NCBI GenBank assembly: GCA_947179485.1
Contig: OX359249.1
Coordinates: forward strand, 9,238,001 to 9,302,000
From: Allacma fusca
Lineage: Eukaryota > Arthropoda > Collembola > Symphypleona > Sminthuridae
Reading direction: 5' to 3'
Length of the DNA stretch: 64,000 nt
Every line of letters begins with the position of its first letter. Position 1 is the first letter of the stretch. Below, one piece after another: positions 25,599-36,820 of the stretch. The translations under genes were made by a program, and so were the position numbers. The notes beneath the pieces are model-generated. The model did not search any database, was not told the DNA's origin, and was given only the letters and a program-made list of their open reading frames with translations.

Positions 25599-28500
25599 AT
25601 GAGTAACGAGCAGAGCGAGGCAGTAAAGGAAACAAAACCGGAAACAAATATTCCACGGGATGAGGAAGGGAAAGAGGGGGAACCTCAGGTAGGTTTGATA
25701 CCACAAAATCATTGTTATTATAATAAAAAGTGGTCATTGTACAACCTAGCTTATCACGTCATAAATATTTTTTCGGTACTACTACGCAATTTGCAGGAGA
25801 AATATAAACCTGGATATAATAAATATCAGTTTAATACGTAAGAATGATCTTGCAGGATCTTAACCCTAAATCTGAATCTCCGAATTCAAAAGCAACTTCT
25901 GTACATTCTCAAGCGGATACGTGCTCCATATGTCGGGATGAGGCATCTATTGTTAGTCATGCTAGACCACCAGGAGATGTAAGTTTCATTAAGGGAAGCC
26001 TGCTTTGAACGTGAATATTTTGATTCCAAGTATCATTAATATTAATTTGAAATCAAACATTTTACAGTGGGAATCCTTAGTACCCACCGCATTGCCTGAG
26101 CAAACTGTTCGTGAAAATTGGTCCAACCAAGTCGATTTTCTTATGACATGCATATCCATGTCAGTAGGATTTGGAAATATCTACAGATTTCCGTTCGTAG
26201 CGTATGACAATGGTGGCGGTAGGTGCTTTGTGATGTGTCTAATGTAAATGTGAAAAAAATGGCGAAAAATATCCTGGAAATTGATTATATTGCAATCACT
26301 AGGCGCTTTTCTCATTCCGTACGTTATTGTCATGATGATCGTCGGAAGACCAATTTACTTCTTCGAATTACTTCTGGGCCAATTTACCAGTTGCGGGTGT
26401 GTGGACGTCTGGGAAATGGCTCCTGCATTCAAGGGTATAGTTTCACGTTTCCCACATTGGGCTTTCTCGTATACAGAATCTGTATTTCAAACAAGTTCCC
26501 TTTGAAACACACCAGTTTACAAATACTTTTTAACCCGCAAAATATCTTACTGTATCTGCTTATGCATTCGGCTGCTTTTATCTACAAAATATCAATTATT
26601 AGGCCTTGGATATGCTATGACAATGGCTGCTGGCATTACGAGTACGTTTTACAGCTCCATAATGGCAACAATAATTTTGTACGCCTGTTACTCATTCTTG
26701 GACCCGCTTCCATGGACCCACTGTAAACCGGAAGATTTGTACTTAGACGGCAAAATAAGAACCGATGTGCATTGTGAGGAAGAACACAAAAATGCAAACA
26801 TTACATTATATCATATGATTCCGAACAATGGATCCATCGATAGATTTTGCAATAAGAGTGGGGATTGCTACCAACATGAAATGAAAACTACAGCGGATAT
26901 CACAAGTGGAAACGGAAGTAACGCGGAAATGTTTTTCCGGTTTGTTTTTCTCATCTATTTTTATACATTTCTCTGTACTATTGTCTTCCGTTATATATTA
27001 GTCATGGCGTAGGCTATTCTATATTTGGTTTAATCAAATAGTAAACCCTCAGAACTAACATCACGGTTTATACGACTGAGTAGGTTTCAAGTTCTGAAAG
27101 CTTACCTAAGTATTGAAAATGGAATTGGTTCACCAGACTGGAAATTAGCAATGTGCTTGTTACTAACATGGATCATCATCTTTGTTGTGGTGGTTCGAGG
27201 AGTAACTGGCGCAGGAAAAATTGCATGGTTTACAGCCATGTTCCCATATGTTATTCTCATTGCTCTTTTCGGCGTCAGTATCTCTTTGCCCAATGCAACT
27301 GATGGAGTCTACTACTTCTTTTATCCTAAGTGGAGCAAGCTCATCGACATTAACGTAATTTACGGAACACTTAATTATTAATTCAAATTGTACTTTGAAT
27401 ATAGAGCACATACGTAGTAAAGTTTTTATCTATAGATATATAATATTAATATACCTATACGTTCCGGTAAATAGGTATGGTTTCAAGCAGTGCAGCAATG
27501 CTTTTTCTCCTTAGGAATGGGGTTTGGACCAGTAATTGTTTTTGGATCATACAACAATTTCCGACATAACATTTCCAGGTAGCAACTGGCTTTGACATAC
27601 AAATATATTATGTTCGCCAATTTGATATGACTGATGCGAATTGGAATATTTAAAATATTTTCTTTACCAGGGATGTGTGGATTGTTAGTGCTATGGACGC
27701 GTTTACTAGCATTCTAGCAGGGTCAACAATTTTTGCTATTTTAGGGAGCTTGGCAGCTGGGAGAGACATTTCGACAGTGGTTGAAAGTGGGCCAAATATT
27801 GCATTCGTGTCGTATCCAGCGGTGATGACGGACTTCGGCCCATATCCCTTTCCTCAAATAGTTTCATTCCTATTTTTCTTCATGCTGCTTATTCTGGGAC
27901 TTGGAAGTGGCACCTCCATGACAAACTGTGTCATTACCCTTATGATAGATACATTTCCTTGTTTAAATAAATATTTTTTAACTACTACTGTTTGTATAGT
28001 TGGATTCTTCATTGCCTTAATTTATGTTACACCGGTATGTCAAAACGACTATTAGAGCAGTCAATATATTATAATAACATTTGTTGGATCGAGTGATTAA
28101 ATCAATACAATTTTTGAACGATTTAAGGGTGGATCTCATATGCTCTTACTAATGGATACGTTTGGATCAAGCTTAGTGCTGTACGTTGTTGTCCTCACGG
28201 AAGTTATTGTCGTTGGTTGGATATACGGACTTCGTAACTTTTGCAATGATATAGAATTCATGCTCAAGCAAAACTTGAATTGGTTCTGGAAATTATGCTG
28301 GGGAATCATAATACCTGGAGGGCTTTTATTTGTATTGATTTACAATTTCGTAACGTTTGAAACCCCTAAAGTTGGAGACGTTCCATTGCCGACTTTAGCA
28401 GTATGTAAGTTATACGGATTATGCGACCAGAATAATATTTTTGTTGATGAGATGTGGGAGAAGTCCACATTAGTATTTTGTATTAATTATTGTTCAGCAA

Positions 28501-28943
28501 TCGGCGTTGCGATTTCAATACTTGTGATTTCAATTATCCCTACGGTTGCACTTTATGTCATATTCACAAGGAAAACCCGGTCCTGTTACAAAGTAATTCA
28601 TGGAATATATTTACATTAGGTATCTCTTTAAGCAATGAACTTCTATTTGATTACCCTGCTCTTACAGAAATTAAGAGCATCATTTTCTCCCAGTCGCTTA
28701 TGGGGTCCGAAGGATACGCAGCTGAATGAGGAATGGGATAAGCTTAAAAGTACCTTACCTTACAGGTATCATCCATGGAAAGTGTTCACCAGAGACTATT
28801 GGAAACACAAACTGAAGCACTGTCGTATGAAACGATACCATGGACATCGACGCCATCATGGACAGGACTCAGTGATCAAAGAATCTCAGAAGGAATTGAT
28901 AGGCGAACCAGAACAGCAGCAAGACAATCCTAAAACACAGTGA
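25599..28943 (+). CDS. SLC6 family Na+-coupled transporter, insect nutrient amino acid transporter-like
   Basis: Ten exons: 25599-25688, 25856-25978, 26068-26218, 26303-26434, 26603-26939, 27084-27354, 27475-27578, 27671-28034, 28128-28592, 28668-28943. They total 2313 nt and 770 aa, and all phases agree. Residues 1-71 form a charged cytoplasmic N-terminus. TM1 has SVGFGNIYRFPFVAYDNGGG followed by AFLIPY, the SLC6 unwound helix and Na+ site. TM3 carries FYSSIMAT with the conserved tyrosine. The TM3-4 loop holds cysteines and several NxS/T sites (NIT, NGS, NKS). TM6 region: CFFSLGMGFGPVIVFGSYNN. TM8: GLGSGTSMTNCVITLMIDTF. The tail has the LWGP motif seen in the family, then a His/Arg-rich end. 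Known role: Na+-driven uptake of amino acids or related solutes at the plasma membrane. The substrate cannot be read from sequence. Odd: tyrosine replaces the usual tryptophan in the GNxWRFP motif, and the TM11-12 linker is divergent. Confidence 0.92.
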
Positions 28944-29863
28944 TTTCTCCTAGCTTTTCAAAAGAACTTGTAAATGCGATGTGTGTAAATGTAAAGCAGA
29001 GTGCTTCACTTTCTCCAACAGTTATTTGTAGTTTGTACTACGTGAAATACGAATGCATTTTCAAAAAAAAAGCAAAAAATACCTTCACAATAGGAATGCA
29101 TTTTTCATCAAATTATTTGTAATTTAATGGCTTGAAATTTATTTGGAAGTTTTTTAGTGTCATGTGATCCCTAAAGAGTCATTCCCCCATATTTGATTTA
29201 AAACTAATTCTACAATAATTATTATTTAACACCAATGGCCTTCGGAAAACTTAATGTAAATCGTTGAACGCTATTTCGGCATAACGTACTAGTAAACAAC
29301 ATTTACCATCTTTTTGCTGTTACCTTTGATGAACTGATTTGGGCGAGTCAATATGTTATATAGTGGATTAGATTTACAGCACGCGGGGAGGCATTTGCGA
29401 AAACATCCTCTGCATTTGAAATATATCATGATATATTGCAAATGTGAGCCATTAATTTCTTTAATTTGACATTAAGATAAACATAATTATTCCAGAAATA
29501 GTGCCTAGATCACACAAACAGTACTTTCCCTTAAGTCATGTTACACTGGTTTGTTTATAAATTAGAAGTACCAAATTAAAAAATTCATAGACTATTTTTG
29601 TCAAGTCTAGATTTTGTAAAGAATTTAATAGCAGGAGAATTTTATATTATTACAAAGCGGGTGATAATATTATTTTTTGTATGAATTCGAGTCACTGAGA
29701 ATCCAGCCAAAATTTGGCTACCCTAGGCAAATACAACTGACCTTGAGGTGTAAACTTTTGTAAAACATTTTACATTTCACATTGCTTGGATATTCATCAA
29801 AGGTGGAAGGCAGTTGAGTATTAAACCGTGGAGCGTACCCACCTACAGAATATAAAATATAAT
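28944..29863. other. Intergenic stretch between SLC6 and the secreted-protein gene
   Basis: About 0.9 kb, AT-rich, comprising the SLC6 3' UTR and the 5' region of the next gene. No clear gene or repeat is seen. Confidence 0.6.
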
Positions 29864-31329
29864 ATGCTACCAGTCGGATCATTCCGTCGGTTACTACTAT
29901 TTGGAATAATTCTTCCCAGTATGCTCACAGTGGTTGCGATTTCTTCATCAAAAATAAGTTCAGATTATGATTCTGATGAAGTGGATTTTCCGATATGTAG
30001 GAATGATTTATTATACTTATCCATGAGCAGTTTTTGCTATTAAATCCTCTAATTTTTTTCCAATTTGTTCGATAGTTGTTCAACCTGGAGGTACGAATCT
30101 ACGAGGACTACCAAAAGCAAAACAGAGAGCCAGCTCCTCTAGAAAACTTGAACCATCAAGGAGCAGGAGCCTTCTGGGACACCAAACAAATTCAAGAACT
30201 CTGCCAGAAGAAGACGAAGAGGTACTTATTGAATGGCCAAATTTAAAACCAGACCCAGGAGTTGCAACTGAATTTCCAACAAGTTCACCGAGTGGATCAG
30301 GGACAGACTTCGGTGAGATAACAACAGAAGAAATCGATAATAAAGAGAATGGGGACGAAATAGACGATGAGACAATTCTAGAATACTTTGTGAAACATTA
30401 TTTGAATGGATCAACACCAGAGGCGATTTCGGCCACAAAACTCTACTACAATGAAAGCTATGTGTTCAAAGATTTTGTCACCCTGCTTTATCGAATGTGT
30501 ACCTATCGAAATCTGTCGTGGAGAAACTTTGGTCAGCCATGTATCATTCCAGCAGATGTATTGGATAAGGATAGTGACAATTCAACAGACGTTGGTTCAG
30601 TTTATTATTTAAATAGAATTATTTAAAACTCGATCTACAGTTTAAAGCAATTGTGATCATCTCTGATAATTTATAAAAATATGGAACCAGGTGAACAGTA
30701 CTAAAAATACATTTGAAGTTAGACCCCGACCATGGGCTACGATAGCGCAGGAAAGAAATCAGCTGGCGCTGAAAGTTGTGAAAATCATAAACAAACATTA
30801 CTCTGACAATGTGGTTGTTGGGGATTTTAACCAAACCGTTCACGAAATGTTGGTGGCAATGAGAAGTCGGAGAAATTCAAAAGAATTCGAAGACATTTAT
30901 AAAAATCTTAAAAATCTAGCTGGATCTATTAGCATTCAATGTGATCCCACTGAATATTTGTCGTGCAATCCATTTTTCAAGGATGATTCGCCGGTAAATA
31001 TAACGTGTCCGGAAATTAGAACCATTCGAATTACGAAAGAAACTCCAGGCAACTGTGACTGTCGCGAAAGTTTTAGCCGTGAAGCGGACAAATGCTATGT
31101 GAAGAAATATGAAGATTGTAATTTCATGAATTTATTGAATAGTTACGATTATAAAGTATTACCAAATGATATAATTTATAAAATGAAACCCCCTCGTTGC
31201 TTAAGTGGTCTCCGGTGCTTGAACAATTTAGTATGCTACTCTTCCGCCACACAGATATTGTTATCAGTCTTAGGTTACCCCTTATTGCTGATTGTGTCAT
31301 TACGGTTGACGTATAGTCCAATAAAATAG
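29864..31329 (+). CDS. Uncharacterised secreted or GPI/membrane-anchored cysteine-containing protein
   Basis: Three exons: 29864-29996, 30076 to about 30590 (a donor at 30600 is also in phase) and 30691-31329, giving about 428 aa. The first exon encodes a typical signal peptide (Arg-Arg, then LLLFGIILPSMLTVVAI). The second is rich in Ser, Asp and Glu (a low-complexity linker), then folds into YFVKHYLNGSTPEA and a pair of cysteines (MCTYRN, GQPC). The third has several NxS/T sites and a cysteine cluster (CDPTEYLSC, NCDC, DKC, EDC), spaced somewhat like EB or EGF-like modules of arthropod extracellular proteins. It ends in a hydrophobic segment (ILLSVLGYPLLLIVSLRL) that could be a GPI-attachment signal or a single membrane helix. 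I do not recognise the family. Function unknown. Confidence 0.7.
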
Positions 31330-31598
31330 TCTAATCTCAGGTCCGAGAACAAACTACGTAACAAATGCTATGTGGCTAAAATGAACTATAATTTAACTTT
31401 AATTGCATGTGAATCCGTGAATCTATAATCGAGCGATTTTAGTGAGTTACTTAAAAAACTGCAAGATTGAAGGTTTTTGTAAGCATAACTATAATAGCTT
31501 CTATAAAACATCCTCCGAAGGAAACAACTACATTATAACATTAACTCAGTATTTTTGGCAACGTCAAATCACGACATGCCAGAATTACAAGTGTGAAA

Positions 31599-31604
31599 AA
31601 TAAA
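31599..31604 (+). terminator. Polyadenylation signal for the secreted-protein gene
   Basis: AATAAA about 270 nt past the stop at 31329, upstream of the convergent minus-strand gene. Confidence 0.45.
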
Positions 31605-31901
31605 ATCCTGTAATTACTTGTTATTCATTTATAATATAATCAGAAATGTTTTGCCAAAATAATGTAAGTAACTTACCTTATGTATTTAAAATCTCAGTAA
31701 TCTCTTCGATGGAAAACATTCTTAATGCGAATCGGATATTGATTTTCAATTCGAGAAGATATGTACAAGTAAAATAAAGAATGCATCCTAAAATAATTAA
31801 GCAGTCATGGGGGTGGAAAGGAGAATCTATTGCATATCAAAATTTAAAAAACCAATAAACTATAAATGTGAACTGCTATAATTAAGAAAATGTTGTATCT
31901 C

Positions 31902-31907
31902 TTTATT
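31902..31907 (-). terminator. Polyadenylation signal for the minus-strand 673-aa gene
   Basis: TTTATT on the plus strand reads AATAAA on the minus strand, about 150 nt past that gene's stop at 32059. Confidence 0.45.
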
Positions 31908-32058
31908 TTAACTTCGGTAAAACGAGTTTTGAAAAATTGAATTCAAGCAGTTGCGTTTCAGCTTTGGGGTCACACGCAGTCTAAATTAGTTCCCAGATCT
32001 TCATAAATCGTTGCGGCGACGCTTCTACCCTTTTTCAATGTTGGACAATAAAACAAAC

Positions 32059-34413
32059 TCAGAGGAAATTATCAAGCATTATAGACGATTGCTTTTCATT
32101 CTTGGCTCGCTGGTCATCACTTATTCCAGCTTTTGCAGCTGGTTTATTCCTGGACTTACTAGCAGCTGGATTTTGTTTGGACTTCCCCGGTTTTGGAGGT
32201 GGCTGCAAAATCTCCGTGCTATGCTGTTCTAGTCTAATGCCGATTTCTTCTAATTTATGTATAGTATCTCTTTCAGAGGGCGAATCCCTAGATTTTGCAC
32301 GCTTACTAATAAATGTAACTTCCACTTCATTTGACGAGAATATGCTTTGAACGGAGGCCTTGCTTGGTTTTCTTGCCATGACACTATTAGGTTCGGACAT
32401 CTTGCGTGAAATATGAGCAGGGGATACTGGTTCGTCTTCTCCAAATCTACAATAAGTCCATAAGTAAACGAAAGTAACATTAATATACTACATACCAAAA
32501 GATATAGAGCGGAAGATAATTCAATTTTTAATAGGAAATCTGTTTGCTAAATTTATCGCCAAGAAGTTTTGAGATTTGCTTACATGATTTGAGCCGCTGC
32601 ATTTGTTATTGGTAATGTAAGTTGAACAGTGCTCGTATTTGTGTCAACCCAGTTCTGAAAATATTCTTCAAAACTTTCCATAACTCTAGCTCTAGTTTCC
32701 TCCTTCTTTGTTCGTTTTCGAAAGCATCGTAACAAAGCGTACCTTTCCTTTTCCACAAATTCTTCTAAAATATTGTCTAATTGTTGAAGGCACTGAACGT
32801 CACATACATGAGACCATCCATTTGTATGACGCAAGACATGTTCAGAAGCTAAAAGAACAAACCGTCCTAGTTTCCTTATAAACCGAACCATGTCGATATA
32901 CTCATAAAAACATAACCCTAATGTATTAAGTGACTTCTTTAGTAGAAAAGCACAATTAGAGTCTCGAAACCTATGAAACCTTCGCATGTGATCTAATTTG
33001 CGAACCAGTTTATCTACACTTTGTTGAATCTCTTTTTCAGCCCGACGTAACTCTTGATGAGCTTGAACAGAGTGATCACAGCTATTTCTTAAAACAGAAT
33101 TGACATGTTCAATACAAGACTTTATAAACTCCCTTTGGCTCTTCAGTCCCAATTTGTTCACACTGACTGATTTGAATTCCGGATTTGTTTCATGTTGCAT
33201 TGACAATGTTTTCATTTCAAAGACCGTTAGCTTGACAGCGCACTCTGAGTCGTGTAAAAATTGGTCCAACTTGTCTTGAACTGCTGTTCCACTATCCGAT
33301 CGCATTTCATCCAGTTTACTTTCCCAATCACGAATCCCGAATAAATCTCCATGCTTTCCAAATACTTGATTTAATATACCAGCCATCCTGTGAAGTTGCT
33401 TATGGATATTTTTCTGAATTGCCATAATTTCTACTGCCACATCAGCCACAGATGACATATCTTGACGGATCATTTTTAAAGCTGGAAGTATATACCCCCG
33501 AGGGGGATTCAAATCTTGGATGGATCGATGAATAATCCAAAACCACCAAGCCAAACGATCCATATGATGACCTTCGACAGATGTTATTGGATGACCAATA
33601 AAACCAAAAGCATCTCGCTCCGACTGAAGACTGTGTCGAATCCTTATTATAATATCGTTTGATAACTGGTAGATGGCGTATTGTTTCGGGGACATTTTTG
33701 CTGCAGATTTTGTTCTGGCAGCAATCAAGATTGACTGTAACGTAACTGCTGATAAAGGTATTTTGATATTTGGGTTCTCCCCAGTGACCTGCTGTAGCTG
33801 CAATTGCTGCGAACTTGTCTGTACATCGACTGATTTCCTTTGAGACTCGTCTGGTTCCGTGGTGCTTGAAGTGCCTTGAAGAACTGGAATTTTTAAACAG
33901 AGTTTAGTTCAAACTTACGAAACTTAGCTTATTCAAGCTACCTTTAATACTGCTGAAACTGCTGCATTCTTTACTGCATTTGGGTAACTCTTCACAGGTG
34001 ACTTTCTCATGTTCAGTTTTTCCATCTCCAACAACGATTTCGCTAGCCTCTGTGATGTCTTGACTAGATTTAGTTTTAAAATCCTGAACCGTTTGTTTTT
34101 CACCTTCTTTCGAGGAGTTCGGAAGAGATAATGTGCTCTTGCTCTGAAGCTGTGAAATAAATAAATAAATGAGTTCTTAATTACCGGATAAGAAATTCCT
34201 GCGTATAAAAGATAAGACCAGATAGTTACGTTTCCAAATCAATATGAGTGTTTAAAGAAAAACAGTTTCTGTTAAACTCGGATATACCTGATGTTGACTG
34301 GAAATAGAGCGGTAAGAAGTAGCGATAGATTTAGAAGAGCTGCTAGATTTTGATGCCTGTAAATCTTTTGCATTCCGATATTCTGCTGAAGGAACGTCCG
34401 ATTCTGCAAGCAT
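32059..34413 (-). CDS. Uncharacterised mainly helical 673-aa protein
   Basis: Four exons read right to left: 34288-34413 (start MLAESDVPSAEYRN), 33942-34149, 32584-33883 and 32059-32446. Their phases agree and give 673 aa. Residues 1-140 are Ser/Thr/Lys-rich and probably disordered, with a Gln-rich stretch (SSQQLQLQQ). Residues of about 150-540 form a long, mostly helical region rich in Arg, Glu and Leu (EKEIQQSVDKLVRKLDHMRR), with an unusual aromatic patch LAWWFWIIHRS and scattered cysteines. The C-terminal 130 residues are basic and proline-containing (PPPKPGKSKQNP). There is no signal peptide, membrane helix or enzyme motif that I recognise, so an intracellular, possibly cytoskeletal protein is a guess. 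The start is the first ATG of the first exon. A bona fide upstream exon cannot be excluded, because CCAG directly precedes that ATG. Confidence 0.75.
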
Positions 34414-35908
34414 CTGGACTCGTTAGGCTCTCAGTTTTTAAATTGAAATCTGTGGGTTAAATAGGGGTAAAATGCCGACAACATTTTACAACAATTTGTG
34501 CAAGTTAATGTTTTTTGTGCCAAATAATCTTGTCTACTTCTCTGCTTGACGTTTATAAAATACATGCAATACCTACCTATAGTAATAATGATTATATTAG
34601 AAACTACTGCAGTTATGAGCAATACAAATATTTTTCAAGAACTATTTGAGAATAATGCACAATTACTGAAATTGAAATAATTAAGGGCTGTCATCAAAGT
34701 TAATTATCTGCCATCCCACGTATTGATAAAATTGGACTTATAAAATCATTCGATAATCTTTAGGGGCGAAGCGAAGCATCCGAAAAATTTGGATGTCGTG
34801 GTATCTGGTGGTCTGAGTGTCTGTGAATTCAACGACTGCTAAAGCAATGACACTGTGGGCAGTTTAATTATTTACAGTGACTGAGTGGATAAAAAACAAG
34901 AAGCGTATTTTTTGGATTTAATATGGTCTGCGTCAGAAAATTAATTGAGGTCATATATAAACATTCAAACACAAAGAAATTGTGACTTAAAAAATGGGGT
35001 TGTAGATATTTGACGTGGTGGATCTTGGTGAGGTTGATTACTGGGATAAAAGTCAATCTCAGCCTATTTAGTTTAAGAAGTAAAGGTGTAAAACACTATA
35101 CGTAATGGGAAAAAACAATTGAAAGTTAATTTACCTTCGTAAATTGGACTGTAACACTAACATTGCCAATTGCCAACCTGCAAGCCGGAAAAATGAGTCA
35201 ATTTTCCAAATCTTTTTGCTTCAAGTTGCTCCAGTGTTTCAGATAGGGTAATAGTAATAACCAGCAAAGTTATTGATCTCAGTTTGTATACATTTTTTTA
35301 TTGAATCATTTTGCAACAGCGACGTAATTGGAAACAATTCTGGTTGAATTGTCTTAGATTTCTTCGTACATTGTAGCAAGATTATTGTATATAGATAAAT
35401 TGTATGCATCAGGATATCAGGATCTGTCTATCAATTTTGTGCTTAATCCATCAGTAATAAGAACTACATCTAAGTTTAGCTAATTTAACTTAAGCGTGAG
35501 CGTGAACTTTACTTATATGATTATGTACCTTACTTTAATAGCCAGTAAAGTAGGTCCTACAGTCACCCGTAAGAAAGATTTTGATGACAGAAAAATTATG
35601 ATTTTCATATTTTTCTTACGAGATCTTGTGATTCAAAAGTTTATCATAAAATAAACAATACAAAATCTCTTTAAACGATTAATGTTCGGGAACATTATTT
35701 TCAGTGAGGTTAAAAGTAGAAAGAAAACAAAAAACAATATTCTTCCTGTATTCAAGGCACATTTCACAAAGGTTTCTATAGTACTGAGAAATCTCATTCC
35801 AAATTTCGAGTGTACATGTAAGCAAACCTGAACTGAAATAAGTGAAGTACAGCTACAAATGTTACCATGTCACTACTACATACATCTCTTTTCTTGTAGT
35901 AATTCAGT
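34414..35908. other. Non-coding region upstream of the 673-aa gene
   Basis: AT-rich sequence with no recognised exon. It should hold the promoter of the minus-strand 673-aa gene. I see no clear core promoter element. Confidence 0.5.
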
Positions 35909-36087
35909 CAGGGGTGGATTTACGGGGTGGCCCACCCTGGCCCGGCCAGGGTATAAAGTTTAGGGCCAGGGTTTACAAAAATCATTGAAGACCCTCAGAT
36001 TACAAGTGGAAAGGCTCACAAAGCCCCACAAGCTACAAGTTTTAAGGCTTAGGGTCAGGGTAAAAATTATTTTTTAATGCACCCCTG
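35909..36087. mobile_element. hAT-like miniature inverted-repeat element
   Basis: A 179-bp block is bounded by CAGGGGTG at the left and its exact inverse CACCCCTG at the right. These 8-bp ends are typical of non-autonomous hAT transposons. The interior is non-coding and G/C-richer than the flanks (repeated GGCCAGGGT-like words). Flanking 8-mers AATTCAGT and AATGTACA share only part of their bases, so the target-site duplication has decayed or is not real. Confidence 0.6.
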
Positions 36088-36594
36088 AATGTACACAGCA
36101 AAACGGTCTGTCTACATACAATTACGAATATAAGCAAAAATGCCTACATACAATTACGAATATAAGCAAAAATGTCTACATACAATTACGAATATAAGCA
36201 AGAATGTCTACATACAATTACGAATATAAGCAAAACTGTCTACATACAATTACGAATATACGCAAAACGGTCTACATACAATTACGAGTACAAGCAAAAC
36301 GGTCTACATACAATTACGAATACAAGCAAAGCGGTCTATATGTAGTATCACGAACAACAAATGGTCTAGCATTTCGATTAAATGCAAAACGAATTACCTG
36401 CAACTACCCTGAAAGCAAAATGGTTTAAACACATCATATTATCTACATGCAATTTTTACTAAAAGTAAAATGAACTATGTATAATACATAGCAACACATG
36501 TAGTCTGTTTTGATTTTAGTAAAAATTGAAAGTAGATCATTTTGCCCCTAAACCGGAGTGCCTATAGGCCATTTTGCCTCCTCCCTGACGACGT
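36088..36594. mobile_element. Decayed foldback-like element with 32-bp units
   Basis: Relative of the element at 58532. The right arm carries three inverted TTTTG marks at 36512, 36544 and 36576, exactly 32 bp apart. It ends 18 bp after the last one in a sequence close to the terminus of the intact copy (CCTCCTCCCTGACGACGT against CCTCTTCACCGACGATAT). The left arm is the minisatellite listed separately. The expected left terminus is missing at the boundary with the hAT-like element. Confidence 0.65.
36111..36342 (+). repeat. 32-bp minisatellite, about seven copies
   Basis: Tandem units start at 36111, 36143, 36175, 36207, 36239, 36271 and 36303, every step exactly 32 bp. Each begins TCTACATACAATTACGA and ends with GCAAAA plus a short variable end. 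A degenerate unit follows at 36335, and further decayed units run to about 36420. The unit aligns with the 32-bp repeat in the arms of the element at 58532 (TCTACTTGCAGTTTCACTAA, then GCAAAA). Confidence 0.95.
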
Positions 36595-36613
36595 AAGCCG
36601 TTTGGTTTGTAAT

Positions 36614-36820
36614 CGAAAATGTGTCTGTGAAATGACATGTAGTTTCACTAAAAGTAAAATGATCTAGATATATTTTTGATTACTAACAAAACAGTTTGCG
36701 TGTAGTTTCACTAAATGCAAAATGACTTACTTGCAGATAAAAATGTATGCAAGGGTAGCACATTTTGCTTTTGACTGAAAATGCATGTAGAGGATCTTGT
36801 CTGTCAGCGTTGACTCTCTG
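36614..36820. mobile_element. Third fragment of the 32-bp foldback-like family
   Basis: Forward units carry GTAAAATGATCTAGA, CAAAACAG and GCAAAATGA marks at 36655, 36687 and 36718 (spacing 32 and 31). Inverted units carry marks at 36767 and 36799 (spacing 32). The termini are not recognisable, so this is a degraded or internally deleted copy. Confidence 0.5.

Noticed and set aside
25856..25978. CSIC motif in the SLC6 N-terminus as a RING-like zinc site
   Set aside because: Only one CxxC pair is present and the later zinc ligands of a RING are missing. It is part of a disordered cytoplasmic tail.
34760..34810. GGGGCGAAGCGAAGCATCCG segment as a possible tRNA or regulatory hairpin
   Set aside because: It has a short self-complementary stretch (CATCCG with its imperfect inverse) but no cloverleaf, A box or B box.
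36111..36342. Regular 32-bp repeats resembling a CRISPR array
   Set aside because: Units are contiguous with no unique spacers, there are no cas genes, and the surroundings are eukaryotic with introns. It is a minisatellite related to the element at 58532.
36204..36428. Open frame of 74 codons rich in Tyr-Asn-Tyr repeats
   Set aside because: It is only the translation of the minisatellite in one frame.
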